Shown piece after piece: positions 46,357 to 55,046 of a stretch of 64,000 nucleotides of DNA. The position numbers were made by a program, and so were the translations under genes. The notes beneath the pieces were generated by a model. It had not been told where the DNA came from. It searched no databases and worked only from the letters and a program-made list of their open reading frames with translations. The DNA lies in the NCBI GenBank assembly GCA_047921215.1, contig JBLRWO010000022.1, positions 1 through 64,000 on the forward strand. The letters are read 5' to 3'. Each line of letters begins with the position of its first letter. The stretch's first letter is position 1. The stretch is from RECM01 sp047921215 (lineage in GTDB: Bacteria > Bacteroidota > Rhodothermia > Balneolales > Cyclonatronaceae).

Positions 46357-46596
46357 AACTGACCTTTTTTTTAGTTTTTCATTTCGATTACACTGTTAAT
46401 ACACATGACTTTTCGGGAGTAACTAGTGGTACGCGAAAAAAAACCGGAAATTATGCTTTTATAATATTATGCCAATAAATAACAGTAACTTGATGAATGC
46501 TTAATTTGGAAATAGTTTTACCTGTGCGGGTATGGGTAGCTGCGCAAGGGACATGAGAAAGCAGTTCTCAGGCGTCATTACACAATCCTGCAGCGG

Positions 46597-46815
46597 TCAC
46601 ACACTGAGCGGATTTAAGCCCGCCAGCAGCAGAACGGCAAACATGAGAAGTGCAATGATTGAAAACAGCATTATTTTCATCAGAACGATGATATAATCTT
46701 CCCGGGTCTTTGGGAAACGCGGGACCTCATAACCGAATCTTTTCATCATAAAGGCCGATCCGAATGAGGATGTCAAAAAAACAAAAAGCAGTATAAGGAT
46801 GTTCAGAAATATCAT
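46597..46815 (-). CDS. Small two-span membrane protein
   Basis: A 72-residue protein from ATG 46815 (MIFLNILILLFVFLTSSF) with two membrane segments, about 1-20 and 45-68, and a short basic loop KRFGYEVPRFPKTRED between them. A GTG 25 codons upstream could extend it with a hydrophilic start. No family is recognised. Confidence 0.55.
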   Translation of the reverse strand: MIFLNILILLFVFLTSSFGSAFMMKRFGYEVPRFPKTREDYIIVLMKIMLFSIIALLMFAVLLLAGLNPLSV

Positions 46816-46998
46816 AATGTACCTGATATTGGCGTAATCAATGGATTTGGAGCGCTGAATTTGATTTTTGGACCCGGGTTCCTGCACCACATGTCTTTGT
46901 ATTATGGGCTTTTATAGTAGTACCTCCTGCAGAAATACTTCCCCGTAATCGTGACTCCTGCAGCCAACCGGCTCTCTTTCCTGTCAACAGACTGCATC

Positions 46999-48339
46999 TC
47001 AGAAAGCATAACCTATTCCGGCATAGAAGCGGATCATCTCATTACTGAATCCCAGGTCTCCCCTGAAAAATACATTCCGGCGCGATGTTGAAATCACACC
47101 GCCAAATCCCAGGGTGATGTGGTGATTACGCGCCAGCTCATCCATATTGACGGTCTCGAAAACGCGTCCACCGTCCATAAAAATCTGCCCGCCAAGCTGT
47201 ACACCCGTTGCCTGGTGATGAAAGAACCAGTTTCTGATCTCGGCACGATAATTCAGGGATGCATTGTCAAGAAAACGTCTGAAAGCATAGCCCCGCAGCG
47301 ACATCTCGCCTCCAAGAGAGGGAAGCTTCCAGTATGGAACACTGCCCAGGGCCTGATCAAAGTTGATCTGCATGGCCAGCACCTGGTCGAGAAGCAGCCT
47401 GAAACCAACGAACTGGCTAACCGATGTACGGATAACGGCGCCCCTGTAATCACTGCCCAGATACGGATGCGAAGCATCAATACGTAATTCCGCACGGTTT
47501 CCGCGTGATGGCAGAAATTCACTGTTGCGGTTCTCCCAGTTGAGACCGATACCTGCGGTATTAAACCAGCCTCCGCCAATGCCCGTCGGCGGAGAAGTTT
47601 CCATCAGGGTCAAATCATCGGTGTAAGATCTTTCATAACTGAAGCCCACCCCGGGTACAATATCGAGACGACGTTTGTGCACCGATCCTGTAACTGGTAT
47701 TCTTGCCCTGAAATTACCACTTGCCGAAAACGAGGTGAAAAAATAGTGACCGCTGTTCCAGAGGTCCCGGTTAAAGGAGGTTCCGTTGCCTTTCCCAAAA
47801 AAGGTGTCTTCAGGAAAGCGGAATACATACAAGTGAAGGGCGGTACGTACCGGCGAGTTCAGGGTACGGGTTACATCACTAAAAAATTCGCCGAGAACGA
47901 GCCCTTTTGTGGATGCGGCCAGCTTTAATTCACGGAAATCCCTGAACGGCAAGAATCCTCCCCTGAAGTCGTAGCGGTTCAGTTTAACCGCCCCGTAAAA
48001 TCCGTGGTCGGAATTGTAGCTGAATCCGGGAAGTATGGCAACATAGACCGAATCCCCGCGGCTGCTTTCTTCTGAATACGCATCGTTAACTCCCGCGTTA
48101 GTGATAACCACACCGGCACTTTCTGCCTCACCGGCCAAACCGGTACTTTCTGATCCTCCGGGCCTGGCAGCCAGGCACATTTGTTCTTTTACCACAGGCC
48201 CGATCGGGATATTCAAACCCTTACAAGTGGTCTGTTCGCCGGCGGAATCAGAATAACCTTGTGCCGGCAGCTGCAACGGGTAAAGCAATAACTGCGTTAA
48301 CAGCAGAACGGGGATGTATAACGAACGCAAACCGGTCAA
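46999..48339 (-). CDS. BamA/TamA-like outer-membrane beta-barrel protein
   Basis: A 446-residue protein of the bacterial surface antigen (Omp85 C-terminal) type. A signal peptide (about 1-27) is followed by a short linker and a barrel that includes the signature LRGY in GGEMSLRGYAFRRF (about 350), GGQIFMDGGRVF and a terminal aromatic strand YAGIGYAF. POTRA domains are absent, so it is unlikely to be the essential BamA. The start is TTG (48339), overlapping the stop of the CMD gene in TTGA; no ATG is present before the signal peptide. Confidence 0.8.
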   Translation of the reverse strand: MTGLRSLYIPVLLLTQLLLYPLQLPAQGYSDSAGEQTTCKGLNIPIGPVVKEQMCLAARPGGSESTGLAGEAESAGVVITNAGVNDAYSEESSRGDSVYVAILPGFSYNSDHGFYGAVKLNRYDFRGGFLPFRDFRELKLAASTKGLVLGEFFSDVTRTLNSPVRTALHLYVFRFPEDTFFGKGNGTSFNRDLWNSGHYFFTSFSASGNFRARIPVTGSVHKRRLDIVPGVGFSYERSYTDDLTLMETSPPTGIGGGWFNTAGIGLNWENRNSEFLPSRGNRAELRIDASHPYLGSDYRGAVIRTSVSQFVGFRLLLDQVLAMQINFDQALGSVPYWKLPSLGGEMSLRGYAFRRFLDNASLNYRAEIRNWFFHHQATGVQLGGQIFMDGGRVFETVNMDELARNHHITLGFGGVISTSRRNVFFRGDLGFSNEMIRFYAGIGYAF

Positions 48340-48692
48340 TTTTTAAGGCTTCCCTCTTGTTCAAGGATGTCAAGCGTCCCTGCGGCATGCCTCATATGAG
48401 GTATTACGATACTGCCACCCACGACAAGCGCCACATTCAGTGCATCAACAATTTCATCCCTGGTCCACCCTGCAGCTGCGCACTGTTCCAGATGATAATC
48501 GATGCAGTCGTTGCACCGGAGAACGGCCGAGGCAACCAGGCCCAGCAACTCTTTATTCCTGGCACTCAATGCACCATCACGGTATGTATTTGTATCGAGA
48601 TTAAAAAAACGCTTTACACCCAGATGGTCCAGCTCCATGATTTTCTCGTTCATAGCCTTCCGGTTTCTGCGAAATTCATCGAGCCTGTTCAT
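48336..48692 (-). CDS. Carboxymuconolactone decarboxylase/AhpD-like protein
   Basis: A 118-residue CMD-family protein with the redox motif CNDCIDYH (C60-x-x-C63-x-x-x-H67), typical of AhpD-like peroxidase partners rather than of true decarboxylases. It begins MNRLDEFRRNRKAMNEKIME and includes a helical DEIVDALNVALVVGGSIV block. It is first in a two-gene unit with the BamA-like barrel gene, coupled by a four-base overlap, an unusual pairing. Confidence 0.85.
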   Translation of the reverse strand: MNRLDEFRRNRKAMNEKIMELDHLGVKRFFNLDTNTYRDGALSARNKELLGLVASAVLRCNDCIDYHLEQCAAAGWTRDEIVDALNVALVVGGSIVIPHMRHAAGTLDILEQEGSLKN

Positions 48693-48895
48693 AGGTTTCG
48701 TTTAAAAATAGTCGTCATTCGTTAATTAAGAACATCACTGATGTGTGGATGCAAATCGGGTAGTATCCACCTCTGCTTGTTGAAGTACCAAATTTACAAC
48801 AAAATATCGCCCAAACACACTGTTTGAGGGACATGCAAACCCCGTTATGGCAAGCAGGTAATTTCGACCCTAAAGCGGGCAACACATGTTGATGC

Positions 48896-51220
48896 CTAAT
48901 AAAAAAAGATTTCCTTGCCGCTTTCCATCCAGAATTTGTTCACCGACCACTCGAGCAGTTGCCCGTCACGCTTCTTGACCCACTGAAATTCAAAAAAGGT
49001 GTCGGCCGGCAAGTCGAGTTCAATTTCCCATGTAGGATATGCGTAAGGGTTCATCGGTCCTGCCGCATTTACCGGATTCCAGGAACCCAGTTCCGGAATA
49101 TTACCGACCAGGAAAATCTCCTCTCCGGGATTCGTTTCCGCAATCAGGCTGATAATAGTCGGTGCCAAACCGACATCACCCGGTTTACCTGCTTTTTTCA
49201 GCCAGAAAAACCCATAGGGCTCCAGCAGTACTTCCCCGGTTGTAAAATGAAGGGTTTCGTTGCGAATCATATCGTGGTACCACTCACTTCTCCATTCTTC
49301 GGGCAGTAGTTCAAGCGGGATATGGGTACTCGATTTGCTGAAATTTGACAGCATCAGCATTTTGTCGCCCGCAAATTTCCGTTCGAATGCAAAGACCGCA
49401 TCCCGGTCGATCAGAATCACCCGGTCTGTGGAGCGGGCATCGAGTACATTGCTTCGTTTGCGGGCCTTCATCAGATTCCTGATGCCGTTAAATAACCGGT
49501 ATTCAACCGTACCGGGCACATTCCGTAGCATGGCCTTCTCCCAGGGCATCGCAGGACGGTGAACCCACCGGTTATCACGCATTTTGTTCATATCCGACAG
49601 ATACTGGTAGCTGTTCAGCTGCCCGACTTCATCACCCATGTAAATCAACGGAATACCGTTCCACGACGATATAACATTGTAGAGCAGTAACAAACGGCGT
49701 ATGGCATCATCCTCGCCGATTTCGTCGGCATTGATCTGGGATTTCTGCAGACCGCTCAGAGCAGCGGCCGTTCCGGAAATCCTCGCCTCGCCGGACCAGT
49801 AATCGCGCTGGAACGGATAACCCAGGGAATAACTGTCCTGAATTTCGCCTGAATAGAAATCGGTGCAGAACATACGGGTATGGTATCCGTTCTGCTGCAC
49901 TGCTGCCGCGTGTTCATCTCCGATACCCCAGCCGATATCGTCGTGGCACCGGATATAGTTGATCCATGATGCCTCTTTGGGGGCAACTGGCAGCGTGTTG
50001 AGCGTAGTTCTGAGCAGATGGGTGTTCTCACATGCCAGCGCATGCCACAAATGGCACATAAGCGTCGCGTTGTAGGCAAGGTCGCATTCCTTGCCCTCCG
50101 CCCCGCCTGTACCCAGATACTTCACAATCTGCTCGGGACCAACAATTGCTTCGGCCTTGAACAGTACCGATGGTGCGGCCATTCTGAACAGGGCACGGTA
50201 TGCTCTTACAATTTCATGTACTTCGGGCTCATTCTGACAAACGGTTCCCTTTCTTTTCCATATATAGGGTACGGCATCAAGCCTGAAAATATCTACCCCC
50301 GCATTCGCCAGAAACAGCATCTCATCCAGCATCGCCTCGAACAAATCGGGGTTGCTGTAGTTCAGGTCCCACTGAAATTCATAAAACGTGGTCCAAACCC
50401 ATTTATCGACCTGCGGGTAATAGGTGAAACTGCCGGGGGCAAAATCGGGGAACACCTCAATCAGATGATCCTCATATTCATTTACCTCCTCCCTGCTGTT
50501 GAACATCAGATAGAACTTCTGATATTTTTTATGACCTGCCAGCGCAGCCTGGGCCCATTTGTGTTCACGTGCCGTGTGGTTCATTACAAAATCAAGTACC
50601 AGGCTGATGCCCTCATCGTGCAGCTCCCTGGCAATCTTCTTCAACTCATCAATGGTACCCAGCCTTGGGTCAACCTGCCTGAAATCTTCGACCGCATAGC
50701 CTCCGTCGTTCAGGCCATCACGTGGTTTAAGCACAGGCATCAGATGTACCATATTGATTCCGAGCTCTTTCAGATAGTCGATCCGGTCGCGCAGACCCCG
50801 GATGTTCTGACAAAACAGGTCGACATACAACATGGCACCGACCATTTGTTCCGTCTGAAACCAGTTTGAATGATGTTCTCTTTTCCTGTCCAGTTCTTTC
50901 AGATGAGATGCACGGTTTTTCACACTCCGGATGAGATTTCCGAATATTTCCGTTATCCGTTTGTCGCTTTTTCCGTCAGGTGTGTACACGTTTGTATAGG
51001 CCTTCAGGAAGTCGTCGAAATGAATTTCAATTCTGCGCTTCAGCTCGGGAAGGGTCTCAAGCTCTGTTTTGTAGATCTCAAGTAGACGGCCAAGCGGGGA
51101 TTTCCTGTTGCGACTTCCCAGCCGGTTGCCCGATGATGCTCCGGATTGATTGTTCCCCGCAGTGTCGGAATCCGCAGCCGGTCTGATGCCGTTATCTGTT
51201 AACGTCTTTTTTTGTTTCAT
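48896..51220 (-). CDS. Amylosucrase-like GH13 enzyme with C-terminal CBM20
   Basis: A 774-residue GH13 enzyme resembling amylosucrase, which converts sucrose to an alpha-1,4-glucan and free fructose. Catalytic residues fit: Asp315 (FRLDAVP), Glu357 (FKAEAIV) and the His426-Asp427 pair (RCHDDIGWG). The amylosucrase-type N-terminal helical domain (about 42-120) is present after 40 low-complexity residues. The last 95 residues form a starch-binding CBM20-like domain (EEIFLVGNIPELGSWNP, YPTWEIELDLPA), which is not part of classical amylosucrases. The fructokinase gene lies 9 bases upstream in the same operon. It has no signal peptide, so it acts in the cytosol. Confidence 0.85.
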   Translation of the reverse strand: MKQKKTLTDNGIRPAADSDTAGNNQSGASSGNRLGSRNRKSPLGRLLEIYKTELETLPELKRRIEIHFDDFLKAYTNVYTPDGKSDKRITEIFGNLIRSVKNRASHLKELDRKREHHSNWFQTEQMVGAMLYVDLFCQNIRGLRDRIDYLKELGINMVHLMPVLKPRDGLNDGGYAVEDFRQVDPRLGTIDELKKIARELHDEGISLVLDFVMNHTAREHKWAQAALAGHKKYQKFYLMFNSREEVNEYEDHLIEVFPDFAPGSFTYYPQVDKWVWTTFYEFQWDLNYSNPDLFEAMLDEMLFLANAGVDIFRLDAVPYIWKRKGTVCQNEPEVHEIVRAYRALFRMAAPSVLFKAEAIVGPEQIVKYLGTGGAEGKECDLAYNATLMCHLWHALACENTHLLRTTLNTLPVAPKEASWINYIRCHDDIGWGIGDEHAAAVQQNGYHTRMFCTDFYSGEIQDSYSLGYPFQRDYWSGEARISGTAAALSGLQKSQINADEIGEDDAIRRLLLLYNVISSWNGIPLIYMGDEVGQLNSYQYLSDMNKMRDNRWVHRPAMPWEKAMLRNVPGTVEYRLFNGIRNLMKARKRSNVLDARSTDRVILIDRDAVFAFERKFAGDKMLMLSNFSKSSTHIPLELLPEEWRSEWYHDMIRNETLHFTTGEVLLEPYGFFWLKKAGKPGDVGLAPTIISLIAETNPGEEIFLVGNIPELGSWNPVNAAGPMNPYAYPTWEIELDLPADTFFEFQWVKKRDGQLLEWSVNKFWMESGKEIFFY

Positions 51221-51229
51221 GTACGGTCT

Positions 51230-52093
51230 TTACTTCAACAGGGTACTCACATCTGGCATTGCGCCCTTTCGTGCCACAATCTCCGATGCGTACTTGCTCG
51301 CCTCCACATGAGCAACCTCGGGATCGGTACCGATAAGCAGGTGATGACACAACCGGGCCGTAAAGGCATCGCCCACACCCACACTGTCTCCCGCCGAGGC
51401 ATCCGCCTTATGAACGGGCAGAATAAAATGACACTCTTTCCCGATAAGCTCACTGCCATCAGCACCTTTGGTAAGGCAGATCCACGTAACACCCACATCT
51501 TCAAGCAGCCATGAGGTAACATCTTCCTTGCCGGATAATTGCCCGATCTCCTGAAATTCATCCCTGTTCAGTTTGATCAGATCGCAATGCCGGATCGACC
51601 AGTCCACAATTTCCCTGTTGTACCAGGGAGGCCGGAAGTTGACATCCAGAATTCTGAGTGTTTTTTCAGGAAGCGATTCTACCAGACTCCTGATCGTATT
51701 TCTGCTTTTTCCCGACCGTTGAGCAAGTGTGCCAAAACAGATGGCATCTGCCTCGGCACATGTCTTTTTCCAGGATGCCGTAAGTTCCATTGCATCCCAT
51801 GCCACATCTTCGGTGATGTGGTACGAAGGTTCACCATCCTCAATGGATACGGTTACCGTACCGGTATCATAATTCCGGTCTTTTTGAACCCATTTTGTGT
51901 CTATGCCCCTGTTCTCAAGAAAAGAAAGCAATTTCCTGCCTGAATCATCATCACCAATGCTTGTAAGCAGCCGGGCATCATTTCCCATGGCACCGCTGTG
52001 GTAAACTACATTCGCCGGAGCCCCTCCGGGCCTGCGCTGATCAGGGAAAATATCCCATAGCAGTTCTCCTATACCAATAATTTTATTCTTCAT
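51230..52093 (-). CDS. PfkB-family sugar kinase, probable fructokinase
   Basis: A 287-residue carbohydrate kinase. It has the N-terminal GELLWDIFPD and GGAPANVVYH motifs, and the PfkB C-terminal signature DSVGVGDAFTARL with catalytic Asp in GVGDAF. Size and the GELLWD start resemble fructokinases. The amylosucrase gene follows by nine bases, so it would phosphorylate the fructose that enzyme releases. Substrate specificity is inferred from context. Confidence 0.85.
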   Translation of the reverse strand: MKNKIIGIGELLWDIFPDQRRPGGAPANVVYHSGAMGNDARLLTSIGDDDSGRKLLSFLENRGIDTKWVQKDRNYDTGTVTVSIEDGEPSYHITEDVAWDAMELTASWKKTCAEADAICFGTLAQRSGKSRNTIRSLVESLPEKTLRILDVNFRPPWYNREIVDWSIRHCDLIKLNRDEFQEIGQLSGKEDVTSWLLEDVGVTWICLTKGADGSELIGKECHFILPVHKADASAGDSVGVGDAFTARLCHHLLIGTDPEVAHVEASKYASEIVARKGAMPDVSTLLK

Positions 52094-52215
52094 AAATATC
52101 CTTTACTCGACTCTATTCGCTGTTCAGCCTTCATTACTCTCAATTATTCCGATCATAAACCTAACGAAAAGTCTTCATATCTGAAAATTAGGCGTATTTT
52201 ACCGCAATTTAACGC

Positions 52216-52253
52216 CTCTGCAGCTTGCAGAGTGGGTCAGGATTTCTTAGTAT
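52216..52253 (+). promoter_or_regulatory. Palindrome overlapping a possible dnaN promoter
   Basis: CTCTGCA-GCT-TGCAGAG (52216-52232) is a perfect 7-bp inverted repeat. Its right arm overlaps TTGCAG (52225-52230), a -35-like hexamer 17 bases from TAGTAT (52248-52253). The dnaN ATG is about 95 bases downstream. The overlap would suit a repressor site, but both boxes are weak matches. Confidence 0.3.
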
Positions 52254-52348
52254 TCCATCTTGTCGGGCGTATGCCTGTCATGCGGTTAACCATAATGGAT
52301 ATGGCAAGATGAATTTAACATTATTAATGCTCATACAGGCTTATTATC

Positions 52349-53461
52349 ATGAAATTTAACGTGTCGAGTGGAGAACTGATGAAGGGGCTGTCGGCCGTGG
52401 CAGGTGCCGTACCAACAAAGGCGACGCTTCCCATCCTCGAAACCGTTCTTTTTGAAAGCGAGAACGGAAAACTCAAGCTCAGCGCTACCGACCTTGAAAT
52501 CAGTATTGTCGAATTTGTTCAGGCCGAAATCGAATCGGAAGGTTCGGTAGCCATTCCCGCCAAAAGGCTGCTGGAGGTGTTGCGGCAATTACCCGATATC
52601 CCTGTTTTTTTCGAGGCAGACGATCAGATCGTGAAATTCAAAACCGACCGGGGTACCTACAAGCTGAACAGTGAAAGCAGTGACGATTTCCCCGAAATAC
52701 CGACACTTGAGGATGGGCAATCCATCAAAACATCAACGGAGTTGCTGAAATCGGCGATCGACAAGACCAGTTTTGCCGTTTCGCACGACGATCTGCGCCC
52801 GGCCATGATGGGAGTATACTTCCAGATCGGTACGGAAAACAGCAAAATCGTTGCCACCGACGGGCACCGCCTTGTTCGCCTCACCCACAACGACCTCGTT
52901 GCCGCGGTACCTGTAAACTTTATCGTTCCGGAGAAAGCCCTTTCCCTGGCACTGAAAACCCTCGACGGTAAAGAGTGCGACATGACCGTATCCAACGAAC
53001 ATCTGCGTATCAAAAGTGGTAACACGCTACTGGTTACCCGTCTGATCAATGAGCAGTACCCCAATTACGATACCGTGATACCGCGCGATAACGACAAGCA
53101 GATGAAGGTGAGCAAAGACCAGCTGCTGGCTACGGTTAAACGGGTATCTATCTTCTCGAGCACAACCACCCGGCAGATCAGGTTGCAGCTGCATCCCGAC
53201 GAAGTTGTGATTGCCGCCGAAGATATAGACATGAGCAGCGAAGCCAAAGAGTCTATCGCCTGTGAATACAATTCGGATCCTATGGAGATCGGGTTTAACG
53301 CACGTTACCTGGGCGATGTGCTCAATAATATCGACGATCCGGAAGTACTGTTCGAATTCTCCACACCCAACAGGGCCGGAATCCTGAAACCTTCGGCTCA
53401 GGACGAAAATGTTGAGATGCTCATGCTTGTGATGCCTGTTATGCTGAACACCTATGCTTGA
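52349..53461 (+). CDS. dnaN: DNA polymerase III beta subunit (sliding clamp)
   Basis: A 370-residue beta clamp, forming a dimeric ring that tethers polymerase to DNA. It starts MKFNVSSGELMKGLSAVAG and has the three repeated clamp domains, with TDLEISIVEFV, RGTYKLNSESSDDFPEIP, ATDGHRLVRLTH and the C-terminal MLMLVMPVML. The gene is not next to dnaA or recF here; it is followed at one-base overlap by the DUF62 gene. No origin features (DnaA boxes) were seen around it. Confidence 0.97.
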   Translation: MKFNVSSGELMKGLSAVAGAVPTKATLPILETVLFESENGKLKLSATDLEISIVEFVQAEIESEGSVAIPAKRLLEVLRQLPDIPVFFEADDQIVKFKTDRGTYKLNSESSDDFPEIPTLEDGQSIKTSTELLKSAIDKTSFAVSHDDLRPAMMGVYFQIGTENSKIVATDGHRLVRLTHNDLVAAVPVNFIVPEKALSLALKTLDGKECDMTVSNEHLRIKSGNTLLVTRLINEQYPNYDTVIPRDNDKQMKVSKDQLLATVKRVSIFSSTTTRQIRLQLHPDEVVIAAEDIDMSSEAKESIACEYNSDPMEIGFNARYLGDVLNNIDDPEVLFEFSTPNRAGILKPSAQDENVEMLMLVMPVMLNTYA

Positions 53462-54255
53462 TGACCAACCGGGCTCCCATTATCACACTTACAACCGACT
53501 TCGGTTATAAGGATCATTATGTGGCGGCGATGAAAGCTGTCATACTCGGGATCAACCCGGATGCCCGCATCATTGACATATCACACGGAATTCCCCCACA
53601 GGACATCATGGCTGGCGCCTGGGTTCTGAGGAATTCTGCATACCTGTTTCCAGAGGGTACCATTCACGTTGCAGTGGTTGACCCCGGCGTAGGCTCCGAC
53701 CGCCGGCCTGTTGCCGTGAATATGAACAAGCACCTGTTTGTCGGACCCGACAACGGTCTTTTCTCCCTGCTTGCCGGTGCCGATGCGGCCGAAGTTTACG
53801 AACTTACCGATTCAGCCTACTGGCGCAGTATCCATTCCAATACTTTTCATGGCCGCGACCTGTTCAGCCCCGTTGCGGCCCATCTTTCACTCGGTGTCCG
53901 GCTTTCAGATGTCGGTATATCATCAGGTGAACTGCTCACCTACCGCTGGGCCACCGCAATCATCGACGACGAGGGCATACAGGGCTGGATCGTACATATA
54001 GACAGCTACGGTAACCTGATCACCAATATACCCGGCGAACTGATCACTGCAGAACACAATCAAAACCTGAAGATTTACGTCGGAACTCATATTCTGAAGA
54101 GGGTGTCCCGAACGTTCGCCGATGTAAGCCCCGGTGAGGCCGCTGCAGTAACCGGCAGTTCCGGCATGATCGAAATTGTAATAAACAAGGGTGATGCTGC
54201 TGAAATGCTGGGTGTGCAAAAAGGTGCACCCGTGTCCGTGATTTACCAAAAATGA
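53461..54255 (+). CDS. S-adenosyl-L-methionine hydroxide adenosyltransferase (DUF62)
   Basis: A 264-residue protein of the SAM hydroxide adenosyltransferase family, which splits SAM to adenosine and methionine using hydroxide. It shows ITLTTDFGYKDHYVAAMKAV, IDISHGIPPQD, VAVVDPGVGSDRRPVAV and FVGPDNGLFS, with FHGRDLFSPVAAHLS. The ATG at 53461 overlaps the last base of the dnaN stop; a TTG one codon earlier would be the alternative. The operon link to the clamp gene is unexplained. Confidence 0.9.
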   Translation: MTNRAPIITLTTDFGYKDHYVAAMKAVILGINPDARIIDISHGIPPQDIMAGAWVLRNSAYLFPEGTIHVAVVDPGVGSDRRPVAVNMNKHLFVGPDNGLFSLLAGADAAEVYELTDSAYWRSIHSNTFHGRDLFSPVAAHLSLGVRLSDVGISSGELLTYRWATAIIDDEGIQGWIVHIDSYGNLITNIPGELITAEHNQNLKIYVGTHILKRVSRTFADVSPGEAAAVTGSSGMIEIVINKGDAAEMLGVQKGAPVSVIYQK

Positions 54256-54332
54256 ACCTGTAGCGAACCTTCCTGCCATTTCGCAATGGTTTGTGCTGAA
54301 AAACGATGTGAATTGATCTGCAAGTAAATAAA

Positions 54333-55046
54333 ATGGACGATATCCCGATATACCGAAACAATATCCTGCTGGTGGAAGATGAAACCGAATCGGCCGACAT
54401 GCTTGCCAATTTTCTGGAATTACAGGGATACAGAGTATTTGTCGCGTACGACGGCAATCAGGCCATACAACTACTGAATGACAAAGCCGGAGAGCTCCAC
54501 CTGGCAATACTCGACATTATGGTGCCTGGAACCAACGGGCACGAAATTTGTCGACGGATTCGCAATAATCCGGTTACCACCGATATACCGGTCATCTTTC
54601 TTACCGCCCGGGACCAGGAAAAAGACGAAATTGACGGCCTCAGCCTGGGTGCAGACGATTATATCGCAAAACCGGCCAGCCTGAACCTGGTGCTTGCCCA
54701 TGTTAAAACACTGCTCCGCAGGCAATCTCCTGAAAAAAGCAACTGGCTGATTTATGGCAGTACCTATATGGATTTGCAGTCGAGGGAGGTTTATAAAAAC
54801 AACAAAAAGGTTGACCTGACCAATACCGAATTCAAAATTCTTGAGATGTTTTTCCAGAATCCAAAACGGATTTTCAGCCGTCAGGATATTCTGGAGCATA
54901 TATCCGGGGATGACAAGTTTGTTTTCGACCGGACTGTGGATGTTCATGTAAAAAACCTGCGGCTTAAGCTGGATGACAGCAGCGAGCTTATCAAAACGCA
55001 TCGTGGAGTCGGCTACGGACTGAACAAGGAGATGGCCGTAGAATGA
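54333..55046 (+). CDS. OmpR-family response regulator
   Basis: A 237-residue response regulator. The receiver domain (10-125) has the acidic pair in LLVEDETES, phosphoacceptor Asp61 (LAILDIMVPG), Thr in FLTARD and Lys in DYIAKPAS. The C-terminal winged helix (about 140-232) includes LTNTEFKILEMFFQNPKRIF and DVHVKNLRLKLDD. It overlaps its kinase gene by four bases. Target genes cannot be deduced. Confidence 0.95.
   Translation: MDDIPIYRNNILLVEDETESADMLANFLELQGYRVFVAYDGNQAIQLLNDKAGELHLAILDIMVPGTNGHEICRRIRNNPVTTDIPVIFLTARDQEKDEIDGLSLGADDYIAKPASLNLVLAHVKTLLRRQSPEKSNWLIYGSTYMDLQSREVYKNNKKVDLTNTEFKILEMFFQNPKRIFSRQDILEHISGDDKFVFDRTVDVHVKNLRLKLDDSSELIKTHRGVGYGLNKEMAVE

Noticed and set aside
52094..52348. 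Possible replication origin upstream of dnaN
   Set aside because: No DnaA boxes or AT-rich unwinding repeats are present and dnaA is not adjacent.
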